Assembly: GCF_004364935.1 (NCBI RefSeq)
Contig: NZ_SOBT01000012.1
Location: forward strand, 1-64,000
Length of the DNA: 64,000 nucleotides
From: Panacagrimonas perspica
GTDB lineage: Bacteria > Pseudomonadota > Gammaproteobacteria > Nevskiales > Nevskiaceae
Direction of reading: 5' to 3'
In this document: piece by piece, positions 8,263 through 17,382 of the stretch
Layout of the letters: the number at the start of each line of letters is the position of its first letter
Position numbering within the stretch: the first letter of the stretch is position 1
Notes under the pieces: generated by a model
Told to the model about the DNA's origin: nothing
Database searches by the model: none
What the model saw: only the letters and a program-made list of their open reading frames with translations
Translations under genes and position numbers: made by a program

Positions 8263-10095
8263 TTGTGTGGAATTGCAGGCATTGCGGTCCATCAAGGCCC
8301 TCCAGTGCGGCGCGAGGATCTGACAGTGCTGGCACGAGGCCTCGCTCATCGTGGCCCCGATGGCGAAGGGTTTTGGGTCAGTGCGGACGAGCGGGTTGGG
8401 CTGGTTCATCGGCGACTCGCCATCCTCGACACCAGTGAGGCGGGCCACCAGCCCATGCTCAGCGCCGACCGCACGACGACGATCGTGTACAACGGCGAAA
8501 TCTTCAACTTTCTGGAATTGCGTGACGAGCTCGTCAAGCGCGGCCACACGTTCAGAGGGGACAGTGACACCGAGGTTGTTCTTGCCGCGTGGCGCGAATG
8601 GCGCGAGGACATGCTTCCGCGCTTCAACGGAATGTGGGCGCTGGCGATACATGATTCGACGACGGGCGAATTGTTTCTCGCCCGCGATCGCTTCGGGATC
8701 AAACCACTGCTCTACACCACCGGCGACAGGCGGATGGCGTTTGCCTCGGAACAGCGCGCGTTATTGCAGGTCGTGACGGAACGGCACCTCGACGCGCCCG
8801 TCGTGGAGCGCCTGCTGTTCGATCCGTTCGCTGTCGAGGGAAGCTCGCGAACGATCCATAAAGAGGTTCATCGTCTCCCTGCGGGGCACAGTGCGCTTTG
8901 GCGAAATGGGCGTCTGAGCGTGCGGCGCTGGTGGCGTACGACGGACCACTTGGTGGAGCCACCTCGGACCGCGCGTGCCCAGGCGGACCGCTTTCACGAA
9001 CTCTTCACTGATTCGATCCGGCTGCGGATGCGCAGCGACGTGACCATCGGGACTTGCCTCAGCGGTGGATTCGACTCCAGCGCCATCGTGTGCGAGATGA
9101 AAGAGGTGGCACGTCAGGAAGGGCAGCGCCGCCGGGAGGCCGGGGATTGGCGTCACGCATTCATTGCCTCTTTCCCGGGGCGCGCTCATGACGAGACTCC
9201 GCAGGCGCTGGAAGCTGCACGGCATGCGGGGGTGACCCCACATGTGATCGATCTGAGCCAGACCGAAGATCCATCGATGATCGACTGCATCCTTCGCGAT
9301 CTCGACGATATCTACATCAGCCTGCCCGCAGCTCCGTGGCAGATTTATCGGCGGCTTCGGGAGCGCGGCACACTGGTGTCGCTCGACGGGCATGGGGCCG
9401 ACGAACTGATGGGAGGCTACCGTCAGGGAGGTGAGGGTGTGGGCTTCGCTGTACGCAATGCGCTCGCAAGAGCGGCGGGCGCATCCAAAGCTGCTTCGCA
9501 CCGACTCGATGACGCCAAGCTGGCGTGGCTGTCTGCGCGTGGCCTCAGTTTCCTGAGGCGTTCTTCGATCCGCGCTCCTCGCGCACTGGAAATCCCGGCA
9601 GAGCTCGACGCGCTGCCGGCGGAATGGGGGATGTTCAATCGGCGGCTATACCGGATGTTTCACTCGACCGTCCTCCCGACGATTCTCCGTAACTTCGACC
9701 GGCTGTCCATGGCGCATGGCGTGGAGGTTCGAATGCCGTTCATGGACTGGCGACTGGTCTGCTACGTAATGTCCCTTCCCGACGCCGCGAAGATCGACCC
9801 GATCGGAAGCAAGGCGATCGCGCGTCACGCGATGCAAGGGCGCATGCCGGAAAGTATCCGCGTGTCTCAGCGAAAGGTCGGCTTCAACTCGCCGATGCCC
9901 GAATGGCTGAACGGATCGCTGGGTCAATGGATGAGCGCGCTGCTGGCCAAGCCTCATCCGCAGTTCGATGACATGGTTGATCGAGGTGCATTGCTCCGGC
10001 GAGTCAACTCCTTGAACGGGAATCGTGCGTGGAACTGGGAGCGGGCCAGTCGCCTGTGGCCGTACGCAAATTTGCGCTGGCTACTCGATCAATAA
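8263..10095 (+). CDS. asnB: Asparagine synthase (glutamine-hydrolysing)
   Basis: This 610-residue AsnB-type enzyme has an N-terminal class II glutaminase domain with Cys2 as nucleophile (MCGIAGIAVH) and the conserved HRGPDGEGFW and YNGEIFN segments. The C-terminal synthetase domain has the PP-loop SGGFDSSAI near 267-275. The start is TTG at 8263, two bases after the flippase stop, and is fixed by the need for Cys2. Copies of this family in glycan loci may amidate sugars, uronic acids or amino-acid substituents instead of making free asparagine, so the physiological acceptor is uncertain. Confidence 0.92.
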   Translation: MCGIAGIAVHQGPPVRREDLTVLARGLAHRGPDGEGFWVSADERVGLVHRRLAILDTSEAGHQPMLSADRTTTIVYNGEIFNFLELRDELVKRGHTFRGDSDTEVVLAAWREWREDMLPRFNGMWALAIHDSTTGELFLARDRFGIKPLLYTTGDRRMAFASEQRALLQVVTERHLDAPVVERLLFDPFAVEGSSRTIHKEVHRLPAGHSALWRNGRLSVRRWWRTTDHLVEPPRTARAQADRFHELFTDSIRLRMRSDVTIGTCLSGGFDSSAIVCEMKEVARQEGQRRREAGDWRHAFIASFPGRAHDETPQALEAARHAGVTPHVIDLSQTEDPSMIDCILRDLDDIYISLPAAPWQIYRRLRERGTLVSLDGHGADELMGGYRQGGEGVGFAVRNALARAAGASKAASHRLDDAKLAWLSARGLSFLRRSSIRAPRALEIPAELDALPAEWGMFNRRLYRMFHSTVLPTILRNFDRLSMAHGVEVRMPFMDWRLVCYVMSLPDAAKIDPIGSKAIARHAMQGRMPESIRVSQRKVGFNSPMPEWLNGSLGQWMSALLAKPHPQFDDMVDRGALLRRVNSLNGNRAWNWERASRLWPYANLRWLLDQ

Positions 10096-10207
10096 TTGAC
10101 CCCTTAAAAAGCGAAATCAGCGCGGCGGAGTCGAGTCGAAATCTGTTGGACAGAGCGTGACGGAATTCATAACTCGAAAGCTGAGATTCATCAAGGAGGA
10201 GCTCCGC

Positions 10208-11299
10208 ATGAGGTTGTTTCAGAACGTGGGTCTTTATCCGTCGTACTTTCCGCGTCTAGCCATGTTGAGCAAGGGTAGCCGCGACTTTTCGAGCTACATC
10301 CAGACATTCCTGGATGATCGATTCGGAGCACCCCACTACCTGACACCTGTGCTCTCGCGAGATCCGGAGTCGTTCTTCACGATTGGCGACTATTCCGACA
10401 TCCAGCGCATGTGGGCCAGAGAGCAAGGCATGCGATCAAAAGCCGACAATGAAGAAATCCTGTTAGCCCAGATCGAGCACCAAAGATCCGAGGTTTTCTA
10501 CAACATGGACCCTATGCGCTTCGGAAGCCAATTCGTTCGGCGCCTTCCAGGTTGTGTAAAACGATCGATCGCCTGGCGCGCTGCGCCGTCGCCCGGCGCA
10601 GACTTCGGAGCGTACGACAGGATCGTCTGCAATTTTCCGACCATCCTTCAACACTACAAATCTTTGGGATGGAAAGCCGCTTACTTCTCCCCCGCGCACG
10701 ATCCAGAACTCGACGCGTACGCTAGCAATACCGAAAGGCCGATTGATGTCTTGTTTGTTGGCGGATATAGCCGTCATCACAAGCGACGGGCTTCGATACT
10801 CGACGCGGTTTCCGAGCTTCGGGGTCAAGTACGCGTCGACTTCAGACTCGATCGTTCGCGATTGACTCGCCTAGCTGAGAGTGCGCTAGGGAAGATGCTG
10901 CCCTTAGCTGCACATCGACGACCTAAAGACATCTCTGCAGTATCTGGAGAGCCTGTGTTCGGTCGATCGCTTTACAAGCTTTTATCGCAATCCAAAATCG
11001 TATTGAACGGCGCGGTCGATATGGCTGGTGAGGATCGTGGGAATATGCGCTGCTTCGAAGCGATGGGCAGCGGAGCATTAATGATCTCCGACGACGGTCG
11101 CTATCCTGAGCACATGATTGACGGAACAAATTTCAGAGCCTACAAGAGCGCGAGTCAGGCGGTAGATCAGATACGACGGGCCATTGATTCGCCGGAAGAA
11201 CGGCGCGTGATGGCAGCGCGCGGCCACGAAGCTTTAAGCCTGCACTACAGCAAGGCGATGCAATGGAAACGCTTTCAGCAATTGATTTCTGAAATATGA
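10208..11299 (+). CDS. Glycosyltransferase, CgeB-like (GT-B fold)
   Basis: About 363 residues. The C-terminal half has the features of CgeB-like/GT1-type transferases: a central DVLFVGGYSRHHKRRASIL segment, then SQSKIVLNGAVDMAGEDRG and RCFEAMGSGALMISDDG, where the Glu-containing loop would bind the sugar-nucleotide donor. I choose ATG 10208 because an AGGAGGAG ribosome binding site sits six bases before it; an in-frame GTG at 10157 would add 17 residues. Codon use and base composition are more AT-rich than the flanks. Linkage and donor are unknown. Confidence 0.78.
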   Translation: MRLFQNVGLYPSYFPRLAMLSKGSRDFSSYIQTFLDDRFGAPHYLTPVLSRDPESFFTIGDYSDIQRMWAREQGMRSKADNEEILLAQIEHQRSEVFYNMDPMRFGSQFVRRLPGCVKRSIAWRAAPSPGADFGAYDRIVCNFPTILQHYKSLGWKAAYFSPAHDPELDAYASNTERPIDVLFVGGYSRHHKRRASILDAVSELRGQVRVDFRLDRSRLTRLAESALGKMLPLAAHRRPKDISAVSGEPVFGRSLYKLLSQSKIVLNGAVDMAGEDRGNMRCFEAMGSGALMISDDGRYPEHMIDGTNFRAYKSASQAVDQIRRAIDSPEERRVMAARGHEALSLHYSKAMQWKRFQQLISEI

Positions 11300-11539
11300 T
11301 CAACGAAAAAATGGGGGCGCTCGGCCTTCCGATAATCGACGCAACTAAGTGAAGCCGAGCCATCCATTGTGGATGACGAGACGTGACATGAGCAGAAGCC
11401 TATCGAAATAGGGTGAGAGTTCCCGGCGATGACGGCGTACGAAGGCCGAAATTCCGTCTGCAAGGTTGAGAGGGTTATGGGGCGCGGCATGGCTTCACCT
11501 GGATCGATGATTGTCGATAGGAAAGAATCACATTTCGCG

Positions 11540-12727
11540 ATGCCAAAAATTATCCCCAGTGATGTAAAAAGGCGCGCGCGTTTTGGTGCCTGGCTATTTG
11601 CACTTGCTCAATTTGGGTATCCCATTATCGGGAATATAGCCGCGCTAGCGCACTTGGAAAATAGGACGCTGTCGATTCTATTTCGAGTGGTGGTGGCACT
11701 TTATGCCGTGGCGGGGTTGTATCTGTTTCGTCGAATAAGGCTTGATCCTTGGAGGCTCGGGATGTTGTTCATCTGGGCTTGCTATCTCCTCAGGCTTTCC
11801 CACGATTACTTCGTGGACGGCATCGAAGGCGCCGACTATTCGATGCAATACTTCATCGCCGGATCGGTCCTTCCGGCACTCGCATTGTGGAAATCCGATA
11901 CTTTCGACCAGAGCCGATATGCTTGGGCAGGATTCATGACCTGCTCTCTCGGGTGCGCAATGAGCCTGGTCGGCGACTGGCTCGGGGCTTTCGGATATTC
12001 CGAACTGACGTCGACTACGGGCCGGCTGTCAACCGAGTCACTGAACCCGATATCTCTTGGCCATCTTGCGGCGAGCGGGATTTTATGCGGAGCCGTTTTA
12101 TGCGAAGCGAGCACGCGCAGGCTTCGCGCGCTACTGGTGTTCGTGATGGCCGGGCTGCTACTGGTTTTGCTTCAGACAGGGTCGAAGGGCCCTGCAGTAG
12201 CGCTAATTTTTGCCCTGGCAATTTGGGCCGTCCGCCGGGGGCATCTGATCAAGATTTTGTTGGTCTCTGTTCCGATTGCTCTCCTGCTTTCCACATTCAA
12301 CGAACTCCCGCTATTAAGCCGAATCTCTGGTGCTGAAGAAGATTTATCGACGCTCGAACGGGTTGTTCTACTGAACGATAGTCTGCAGCAGATCGTCGCA
12401 TCCCCGTGGGTCGGGAGTTCATCGGTTGAACTGAAGTCGGGCCACTATCCTCACAATGTATTTGTGGAAGCGGCGATGGCATTGGGGATTCCGTTGGCAT
12501 CGATGTTCGTGCTGATCGTTAGTCGAGGCGCTATGGTTGGCTGGCATCTGATCGGAACACGAAGCAACTTGTTAGGAATGTTGTTCGTCCAGAGCCTTAT
12601 TATTTCTGTCACTAGCGGGTCGCTGTACGGATCGACGCTGCTATGGTTGTGTTTAATACTAATGTTCGGAATGAGGACGTCCTTGAGCACGAAAAATGAC
12701 CGCTCGCTCGGGGATGCGGCGTCGTAA
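11540..12727 (+). CDS. O-antigen polymerase/ligase-like membrane protein (Wzy/WaaL superfamily)
   Basis: Polytopic membrane protein of about 395 residues, AT-rich compared with its neighbours. It has GSKGPAVALIFALAIW and, in a later periplasmic loop, SGHYPHNVFVEAAMALGIP. These match the Wzy_C-type pattern (a GSKGP/GSRGP motif and an HN-x-F/V-x-E motif). Such proteins polymerise lipid-linked repeat units or ligate polymer to lipid A. Several in-frame starts exist (11429, 11489, 11507, 11540); I prefer 11540 because MPKIIPSDVKRRARFG leads directly into the first hydrophobic helix. As the only such gene here it is the likely Wzy. Confidence 0.8.
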   Translation: MPKIIPSDVKRRARFGAWLFALAQFGYPIIGNIAALAHLENRTLSILFRVVVALYAVAGLYLFRRIRLDPWRLGMLFIWACYLLRLSHDYFVDGIEGADYSMQYFIAGSVLPALALWKSDTFDQSRYAWAGFMTCSLGCAMSLVGDWLGAFGYSELTSTTGRLSTESLNPISLGHLAASGILCGAVLCEASTRRLRALLVFVMAGLLLVLLQTGSKGPAVALIFALAIWAVRRGHLIKILLVSVPIALLLSTFNELPLLSRISGAEEDLSTLERVVLLNDSLQQIVASPWVGSSSVELKSGHYPHNVFVEAAMALGIPLASMFVLIVSRGAMVGWHLIGTRSNLLGMLFVQSLIISVTSGSLYGSTLLWLCLILMFGMRTSLSTKNDRSLGDAAS

Positions 12728-12846
12728 TGCCAGCAGTGCCGACGTTCCACGCTTCGCCAAAGATGCGGCTATCGTGTGCAGAGATTTCAACGGCGTCATC
12801 CGAATAGGGATGAACCCATCAGGTTGTGATATGCGATTTTTACGAT

Positions 12847-13404
12847 ATGAACGTTCATTATTGGCTTCAGAGATGCATTGGCCGTGCGACTTGCGTGATG
12901 GCGCCCTCTGCGCGGCTCGCAGCTGAAGCTCGCGTGGGAAATCTGCGCGGCGATAGCAATTTGATAACGATCGGCGGATCCACCGTTGTTCGCGGCGAAT
13001 TGATGGTATTTGCGCACGGTGGAAGTATCAGCATCGGAGAATGGTGCTACGTCGGGCCGGGCACCCGAATCTGGTCGGGAGCGTCGATAAAGATCGGGAA
13101 TCGAGTGTTGATCGCGCACAACGTCAATATCTTTGACAATCTCACCCATCCGATCGATCCCGAAGCGCGGCACCAGCAGTTCAGAGCAATCCTTACCCGG
13201 GGCCATCCCAAGGACATCACGTTGGACGACCGGCCGGTCGTGGTTGAGGACGACGCCTGGATAGGAGCGGGATCCATCGTCCTTCGTGGGGTCAGGATCG
13301 GTGCCAGGTCCATCGTGGGGGCAGGGTCCGTCGTGACGCGGGATGTGGCTGCCGACAGCGTCGTGGCAGGAAATCCGGCTCGCTTCGTTCGTTCCGTCTC
13401 ATAG
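12847..13404 (+). CDS. Hexapeptide-repeat O-acetyltransferase (WbbJ/NodL-like)
   Basis: About 185 residues with left-handed beta-helix repeats (VGNLRGDSNLITIGGSTVV through IGNRVLIAHNVNIFDN), the catalytic-region motif DNLTHPID and the closing VVAGNPARFVRSV. These features fit the maltose/galactoside/WbbJ-type acetyltransferases that O-acetylate glycans or sugar intermediates with acetyl-CoA. The start is uncertain: ATG 12847 or the in-frame GTG at 12826. It directly follows the Wzy-like gene, so modification of the repeat unit is likely; the acetylated position is unknown. Confidence 0.82.
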   Translation: MNVHYWLQRCIGRATCVMAPSARLAAEARVGNLRGDSNLITIGGSTVVRGELMVFAHGGSISIGEWCYVGPGTRIWSGASIKIGNRVLIAHNVNIFDNLTHPIDPEARHQQFRAILTRGHPKDITLDDRPVVVEDDAWIGAGSIVLRGVRIGARSIVGAGSVVTRDVAADSVVAGNPARFVRSVS

Positions 13405-13439
13405 TTCGATCGTCGCAGCCGTAGGCCTAATTATTGAAG

Positions 13440-14375
13440 ATGAGACAAATCATTCTAAGAACAAGAGATGTGCTGATGCGGCTGCTCACGCTGGATCGGC
13501 GCATCGACGAGATAAAAATCAATCAAGGCCTCGTGCTGTGCGAGTTGCAGCGCGGAAAGCCTGTAGCTTCACTCTCTGACGTGGAGTTCAAAGTCTTCTC
13601 GCAATGGGGAGAGGACGGCATCCTCCAGTTTTTGATACGTGAGCTATGCATCGAGAATCGAACATTCATTGAGTTTGGAGTCGAAGATTTCTTCGAGTCG
13701 AACTCGCGATTTCTCTTGATGAAGGACCTCTGGAAGGGGTATGTCATCGACGGGTCACAGCGCAACGTCGAACGTCTCCGCAGGAGCTATTTCTATTGGA
13801 AATACCCTTTGAAATCGCGCGCTGCGTTCATCACTCGCGAGAACGTGGCGGACTTGCTGGACGAGAGCGGGTTCGACAAGCGAGTGGGTGTCATGTCGGT
13901 GGATGTCGACGGCGTCGACTACTACCTTCTCGAGGCTCTCGCGGAATGGCGGGCTGAGGTCATCGTCGTGGAATACAACTCGATCTTTGGCGCTCGACAT
14001 GCGGTATCGGTTCCCTACTCGCCGGGGTTCAGTCGCTCGTCGGCGCATCATTCAAATCTGTACTGGGGTGCCAGCTTGACTGCATTCGACTACTTGCTGA
14101 GCGGGCGTGGCTACTCGCTGGTAGGCGTCAACAGCGTGGGGAGCAATGCTTTCTTCGTTCGGCGCGAACTACTCAATGAACGAGTGAAGGCGGTTCCGGT
14201 TGCCGACTGCTTTCGCGAGTCGAGCTTTCGAGAAGCACGAGACGAACGTGGCGAGCTGAGAATGATCTCCGCGCGCGAAGGCCGGGATGTGATTGGCCAT
14301 CTTCCTCTGGTCGATGTCAGCAGTGGCGCCGCTTTGCGGGTTGCCGAGACCTTCGATTCGATATCTGTCAGTTGA
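13440..14375 (+). CDS. FkbM-like protein of unknown function in the glycan locus
   Basis: This 311-residue soluble protein has a segment like the FkbM methyltransferase core: FIEFGVEDFFESNSRFLL (an SAM-site-like acidic motif), YVIDGSQRNVERL, then VGVMSVDVDGVDYYLLEAL and VIVVEYNSIFGAR. The order resembles a Rossmann methyltransferase with an expanded C-terminal part of about 130 residues that I do not recognise. Start is ATG 13440 (TTG 13434 also possible). Many glycan loci carry FkbM-like proteins that methylate sugars, but methyltransferase activity here is inference; an unnamed family sharing the SQWGEDGILQFLI opening is likely. Confidence 0.55.
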   Translation: MRQIILRTRDVLMRLLTLDRRIDEIKINQGLVLCELQRGKPVASLSDVEFKVFSQWGEDGILQFLIRELCIENRTFIEFGVEDFFESNSRFLLMKDLWKGYVIDGSQRNVERLRRSYFYWKYPLKSRAAFITRENVADLLDESGFDKRVGVMSVDVDGVDYYLLEALAEWRAEVIVVEYNSIFGARHAVSVPYSPGFSRSSAHHSNLYWGASLTAFDYLLSGRGYSLVGVNSVGSNAFFVRRELLNERVKAVPVADCFRESSFREARDERGELRMISAREGRDVIGHLPLVDVSSGAALRVAETFDSISVS

Positions 14376-14467
14376 TGAGCACTGCTCCGAATCGAGGACT
14401 TGATATGGCTGGCCCCGCGTATTTCGGGCTGGGCGGCAATTCCGTGTCAGGTCCTGGTTTCTGAAGA

Positions 14468-15424
14468 ATGGGCCGCGTCCTCATCACCGGTGCCAGAGGT
14501 TTCATCGGCACTCACCTGGCGCGACGGCTCGCGGCCTGTGGACACGACGTGATCGGCGTCGGTCATGGGCAGTGGCCACCTGAATCGGCGCACCGCGACG
14601 GTGTCGTCAACTGGATCAACGGGGGCGTCAATGCCACCAACTTGCAGTTGGCGTGTGCGGGAGGTCCGCCCCCGGAGCGGGTATATCACTTGGCCGGCGG
14701 ATCGTCGGTCGGGGTGGCCCTTGCCAACCCGCGTGAGGATTTCTTCAAGACCGTTGCATCGACGGCCGATCTGCTCGAGTGGTTGCGAACGGATGCGCCA
14801 CGCGCGCGGTTGATCGCAATTTCGAGTGCGGCGGTGTACGGGGCGGGACACGATGGAGCCATCGGCGAAGACGTTCGGCTGAAGCCGTATTCCCCGTACG
14901 GGCACCACAAGGCCATGATGGAAGCGATGTGCGGCTCGTACGCGGACAGTTATGGATTGGAAGTGGTGATCGCGCGTCTTTTTTCCGTGTACGGCGACGG
15001 CCTGCGCAAGCAGTTGTTGTGGGATTTGTGCAACCGGCTTTCCACGGGTGTTCCGGTTCTTCAGATAGGAGGAACCGGTGGCGAGAGGCGTGACTGGACA
15101 GAGGTCGGCGATGTGGCCCGGGCGCTTGATCTGATCGGTGGCGCAGACGATGTCGTTGGAACCGCGATCAACGTGGGCCGAGGCGAGGGAGTCGAGGTGC
15201 GCGAGATCGCCGCGCACGTGATGGACATCTGGAAGAAGGAAAGCGATGGAGCGACGACATCGCTCGGACTTTCCGGCATTTCCCGGCCGGGCGATCCTTC
15301 CAACCTCGTAGCCGACAGCCGCCGTCTTTCGGCCCTGGGCTTTGAATGGCAGGTCGGTCTGTACGAGGGACTCACGTCGTACGTGCGGTGGTTCCGTCGA
15401 GAGCTCGGACGGAGTTCGACGTGA
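14468..15424 (+). CDS. NAD-dependent sugar-nucleotide epimerase/reductase (Rmd-like extended SDR)
   Basis: This 318-residue extended SDR has the cofactor motif TGARGFIGTHLARRL (7-21), ISSAAVYGAG with the catalytic Ser, and the YSPYGHHK Tyr-x-x-x-Lys motif. The pattern is closest to reductases of 4-keto sugar nucleotides such as Rmd (GDP-4-keto-6-deoxymannose to GDP-D-rhamnose), or to UDP-glucose 4-epimerase-like enzymes. Given gmd in the same locus, an Rmd-like role is possible. The next gene starts inside its stop codon (GTGA), so the two are translationally coupled. Confidence 0.75.
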   Translation: MGRVLITGARGFIGTHLARRLAACGHDVIGVGHGQWPPESAHRDGVVNWINGGVNATNLQLACAGGPPPERVYHLAGGSSVGVALANPREDFFKTVASTADLLEWLRTDAPRARLIAISSAAVYGAGHDGAIGEDVRLKPYSPYGHHKAMMEAMCGSYADSYGLEVVIARLFSVYGDGLRKQLLWDLCNRLSTGVPVLQIGGTGGERRDWTEVGDVARALDLIGGADDVVGTAINVGRGEGVEVREIAAHVMDIWKKESDGATTSLGLSGISRPGDPSNLVADSRRLSALGFEWQVGLYEGLTSYVRWFRRELGRSST

Positions 15425-16605
15425 TTCGCGTCGCGTTTTCGCTGATCGGCGGAAGGACATGGACCGGCGGCAACAACTACCTGCGGAATCTGCTCGAGGC
15501 GCTGACTCGCCACCGACGCGACGCTGTCCAGCCGGTCATTTTTTTGGGCACGGATATCGACGCGAAGGACCGCGCGCCTTTCGAACGCATTCCTGGTGTG
15601 GAGGTGGTCCATTCGGCGGTCATGAACGAGGCCCGCAAGACAGCCTCTCTGCTACGAGGATTGATCGCAGGTCGTGATACCGCCAGGCGCGATCTTTATC
15701 GCGGCGAACGGATCGGATGCGTGTTCGAATCGGCATCGTTTCTGGGGTGGCGCACTGGCATTCCCGCGATCGCGTGGGTGCCGGATCTTCAGCACCGTGA
15801 GCTCAGTCACCTGTTCACACGCTTCGGCTGGTGGAAGCGGGAATTGGGCTTTCGGGCGCAGATTGCTGCCGGATACACAGTGATGGTCAGCAGCGAGCAC
15901 ACGCGCATGGCATTCGAGCGCATCTATCGAACGAGCAGCGGTCGTGTGCACGCCGTCCGTTTTGCGGTACCCGCACCGGCGCCAGTCGATTTCGCGGCAG
16001 CGCGCGCCGTGGCCGATGCATACGGACTGCCGGAGCGATTCTTTTTTCTGCCCAATCAATTCTGGGCCCACAAGAACCACCGGTTGGTCATCGAGGCGCT
16101 TGCGCAGCTCAAACGGATGGGGCGTGAGGACGTGGTCGTGGCGGCAACCGGAATGCCGCTGGATCCGCGCAACCCCGGTCACTTCGGGGCGCTTCAACGA
16201 TCCATCTCGGAATCGGGTGTGAGTGCGCAGATGCGCATCCTGGGTCTCGTGCCCTTTGAACATCTCTCGATGTTGATGGCCGCGGGCCAGGCGCTGCTCA
16301 ACCCGTCGTTGATGGAGGGATGGAGCACCACTGTCGAAGAAGCGCGCGCCCAAGGCGCGCCGATGATCCTTTCGGACCTGCCGGTCCACCGTGAGCAGAT
16401 GGGCACCGAGGCCGATTATTTCGATCCTCACGACGCGGCCTCGCTGGCTGCAGTACTCGACCGATGGCAGCCGCTGTCCACGCCGGAGCGATTGGCCCGG
16501 ACGCAGGCTGCACATCGGGCTTCGGAAAGCCGCGTGATCGCCTATGCAGACGATTTTCTCCGCGTGCTGAGGGTTGCCTGCGAACCTGCCTCGGGCACGC
16601 CATGA
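15421..16605 (+). CDS. Glycosyltransferase family 4
   Basis: This 394-residue GT-B enzyme begins MIRVAFSLIGGRTWTGGNNY, where the glycine-rich loop is typical of GT4 N-termini. The C-terminal donor-binding motif is EGWSTTVEEARAQGAPMILS, preserving the E-x7-E pattern. I use GTG 15421, which overlaps the TGA of the preceding reductase; an earlier in-frame ATG at 15346 lies well inside that gene. It probably adds one sugar to the lipid-linked repeat at the cytosolic membrane face. Donor and linkage cannot be read from sequence. Confidence 0.88.
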   Translation: MIRVAFSLIGGRTWTGGNNYLRNLLEALTRHRRDAVQPVIFLGTDIDAKDRAPFERIPGVEVVHSAVMNEARKTASLLRGLIAGRDTARRDLYRGERIGCVFESASFLGWRTGIPAIAWVPDLQHRELSHLFTRFGWWKRELGFRAQIAAGYTVMVSSEHTRMAFERIYRTSSGRVHAVRFAVPAPAPVDFAAARAVADAYGLPERFFFLPNQFWAHKNHRLVIEALAQLKRMGREDVVVAATGMPLDPRNPGHFGALQRSISESGVSAQMRILGLVPFEHLSMLMAAGQALLNPSLMEGWSTTVEEARAQGAPMILSDLPVHREQMGTEADYFDPHDAASLAAVLDRWQPLSTPERLARTQAAHRASESRVIAYADDFLRVLRVACEPASGTP

Positions 16606-17366
16606 AGATCTCCGTCGTTACCGCCAGCTATAACGCCGCTGCCACGTTGTCGGACACCCTGAAGTCGGTCGCGCGCCAGAGTCACGGAGACGTCGAGCAC
16701 CTTCTCATCGACGGCGGATCGAAGGATGCGACTTCCCGGATCGTCGAGCAGCACGGCCAGCATCTCTCCCATTTCGTGAGCGAAAAGGATGGGGGAATCT
16801 ACGATGCGATGAACAAGGGCATACGCCTTGCCACCGGAGACGTGTTGGGCTTCCTCAACGCAGACGATCTGCTCGCCGATGACGAGGTGCTATCCCGAAT
16901 TGCACGATGCATGGAGGATCCCGAAGTCGACGCGGTCTATGGGGATCTGGTCTTCGTTTCGCAGCACGACACGAGCCGGGTCGTACGCTACTGGCGACCG
17001 GGAAAGCACCGCGCAGGATTGTGCGCGAGCGGCTGGATGGCTCCTCATCCCACCTTCTACGTGCGCCGCAAGCTGCTTCTGGAGAACGCGGGTTTCTGCC
17101 TGGATTACCGTCTGCAGGCCGATTTCGAGTTGATGCTGCGTCTGTTCGAAGTCGTGAAGATACGCTCGGCGTATCTGCCGTCGACGCTGGTGCGGATGCG
17201 AATGGGCGGAGCGACGACGGGCAGCCTGCGCAACATCATTCGCGGCAACCTGGAAGCCGCGCACGCATGTCGTCGGCACGGATACCCGGGCGGCATCGGG
17301 TTCATGTTGGCCAAGATGACGCGCAGGATCCCGCAGTTCTTTTCGCGTCCGAGCCAGGCTTCATGA
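16602..17366 (+). CDS. Glycosyltransferase family 2 (WcaE-like)
   Basis: This 254-residue GT-A enzyme has SYNAAATLSDTLKSVARQS (9-27), HLLIDGGSKDAT (33-44), SEKDGGIYDAMNKGI (60-74) and the metal-binding LNADD (85-89). The SEKDGGIYDAMNKG block is typical of the WcaE-like branch that acts in colanic-acid-type glycans. The ATG overlaps the TGA of the GT4 gene (ATGA). The short hydrophobic-free C-terminus indicates a peripheral membrane enzyme. Confidence 0.9.
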   Translation: MKISVVTASYNAAATLSDTLKSVARQSHGDVEHLLIDGGSKDATSRIVEQHGQHLSHFVSEKDGGIYDAMNKGIRLATGDVLGFLNADDLLADDEVLSRIARCMEDPEVDAVYGDLVFVSQHDTSRVVRYWRPGKHRAGLCASGWMAPHPTFYVRRKLLLENAGFCLDYRLQADFELMLRLFEVVKIRSAYLPSTLVRMRMGGATTGSLRNIIRGNLEAAHACRRHGYPGGIGFMLAKMTRRIPQFFSRPSQAS

Positions 17367-17382
17367 GTCTCCAATCGTGGTC

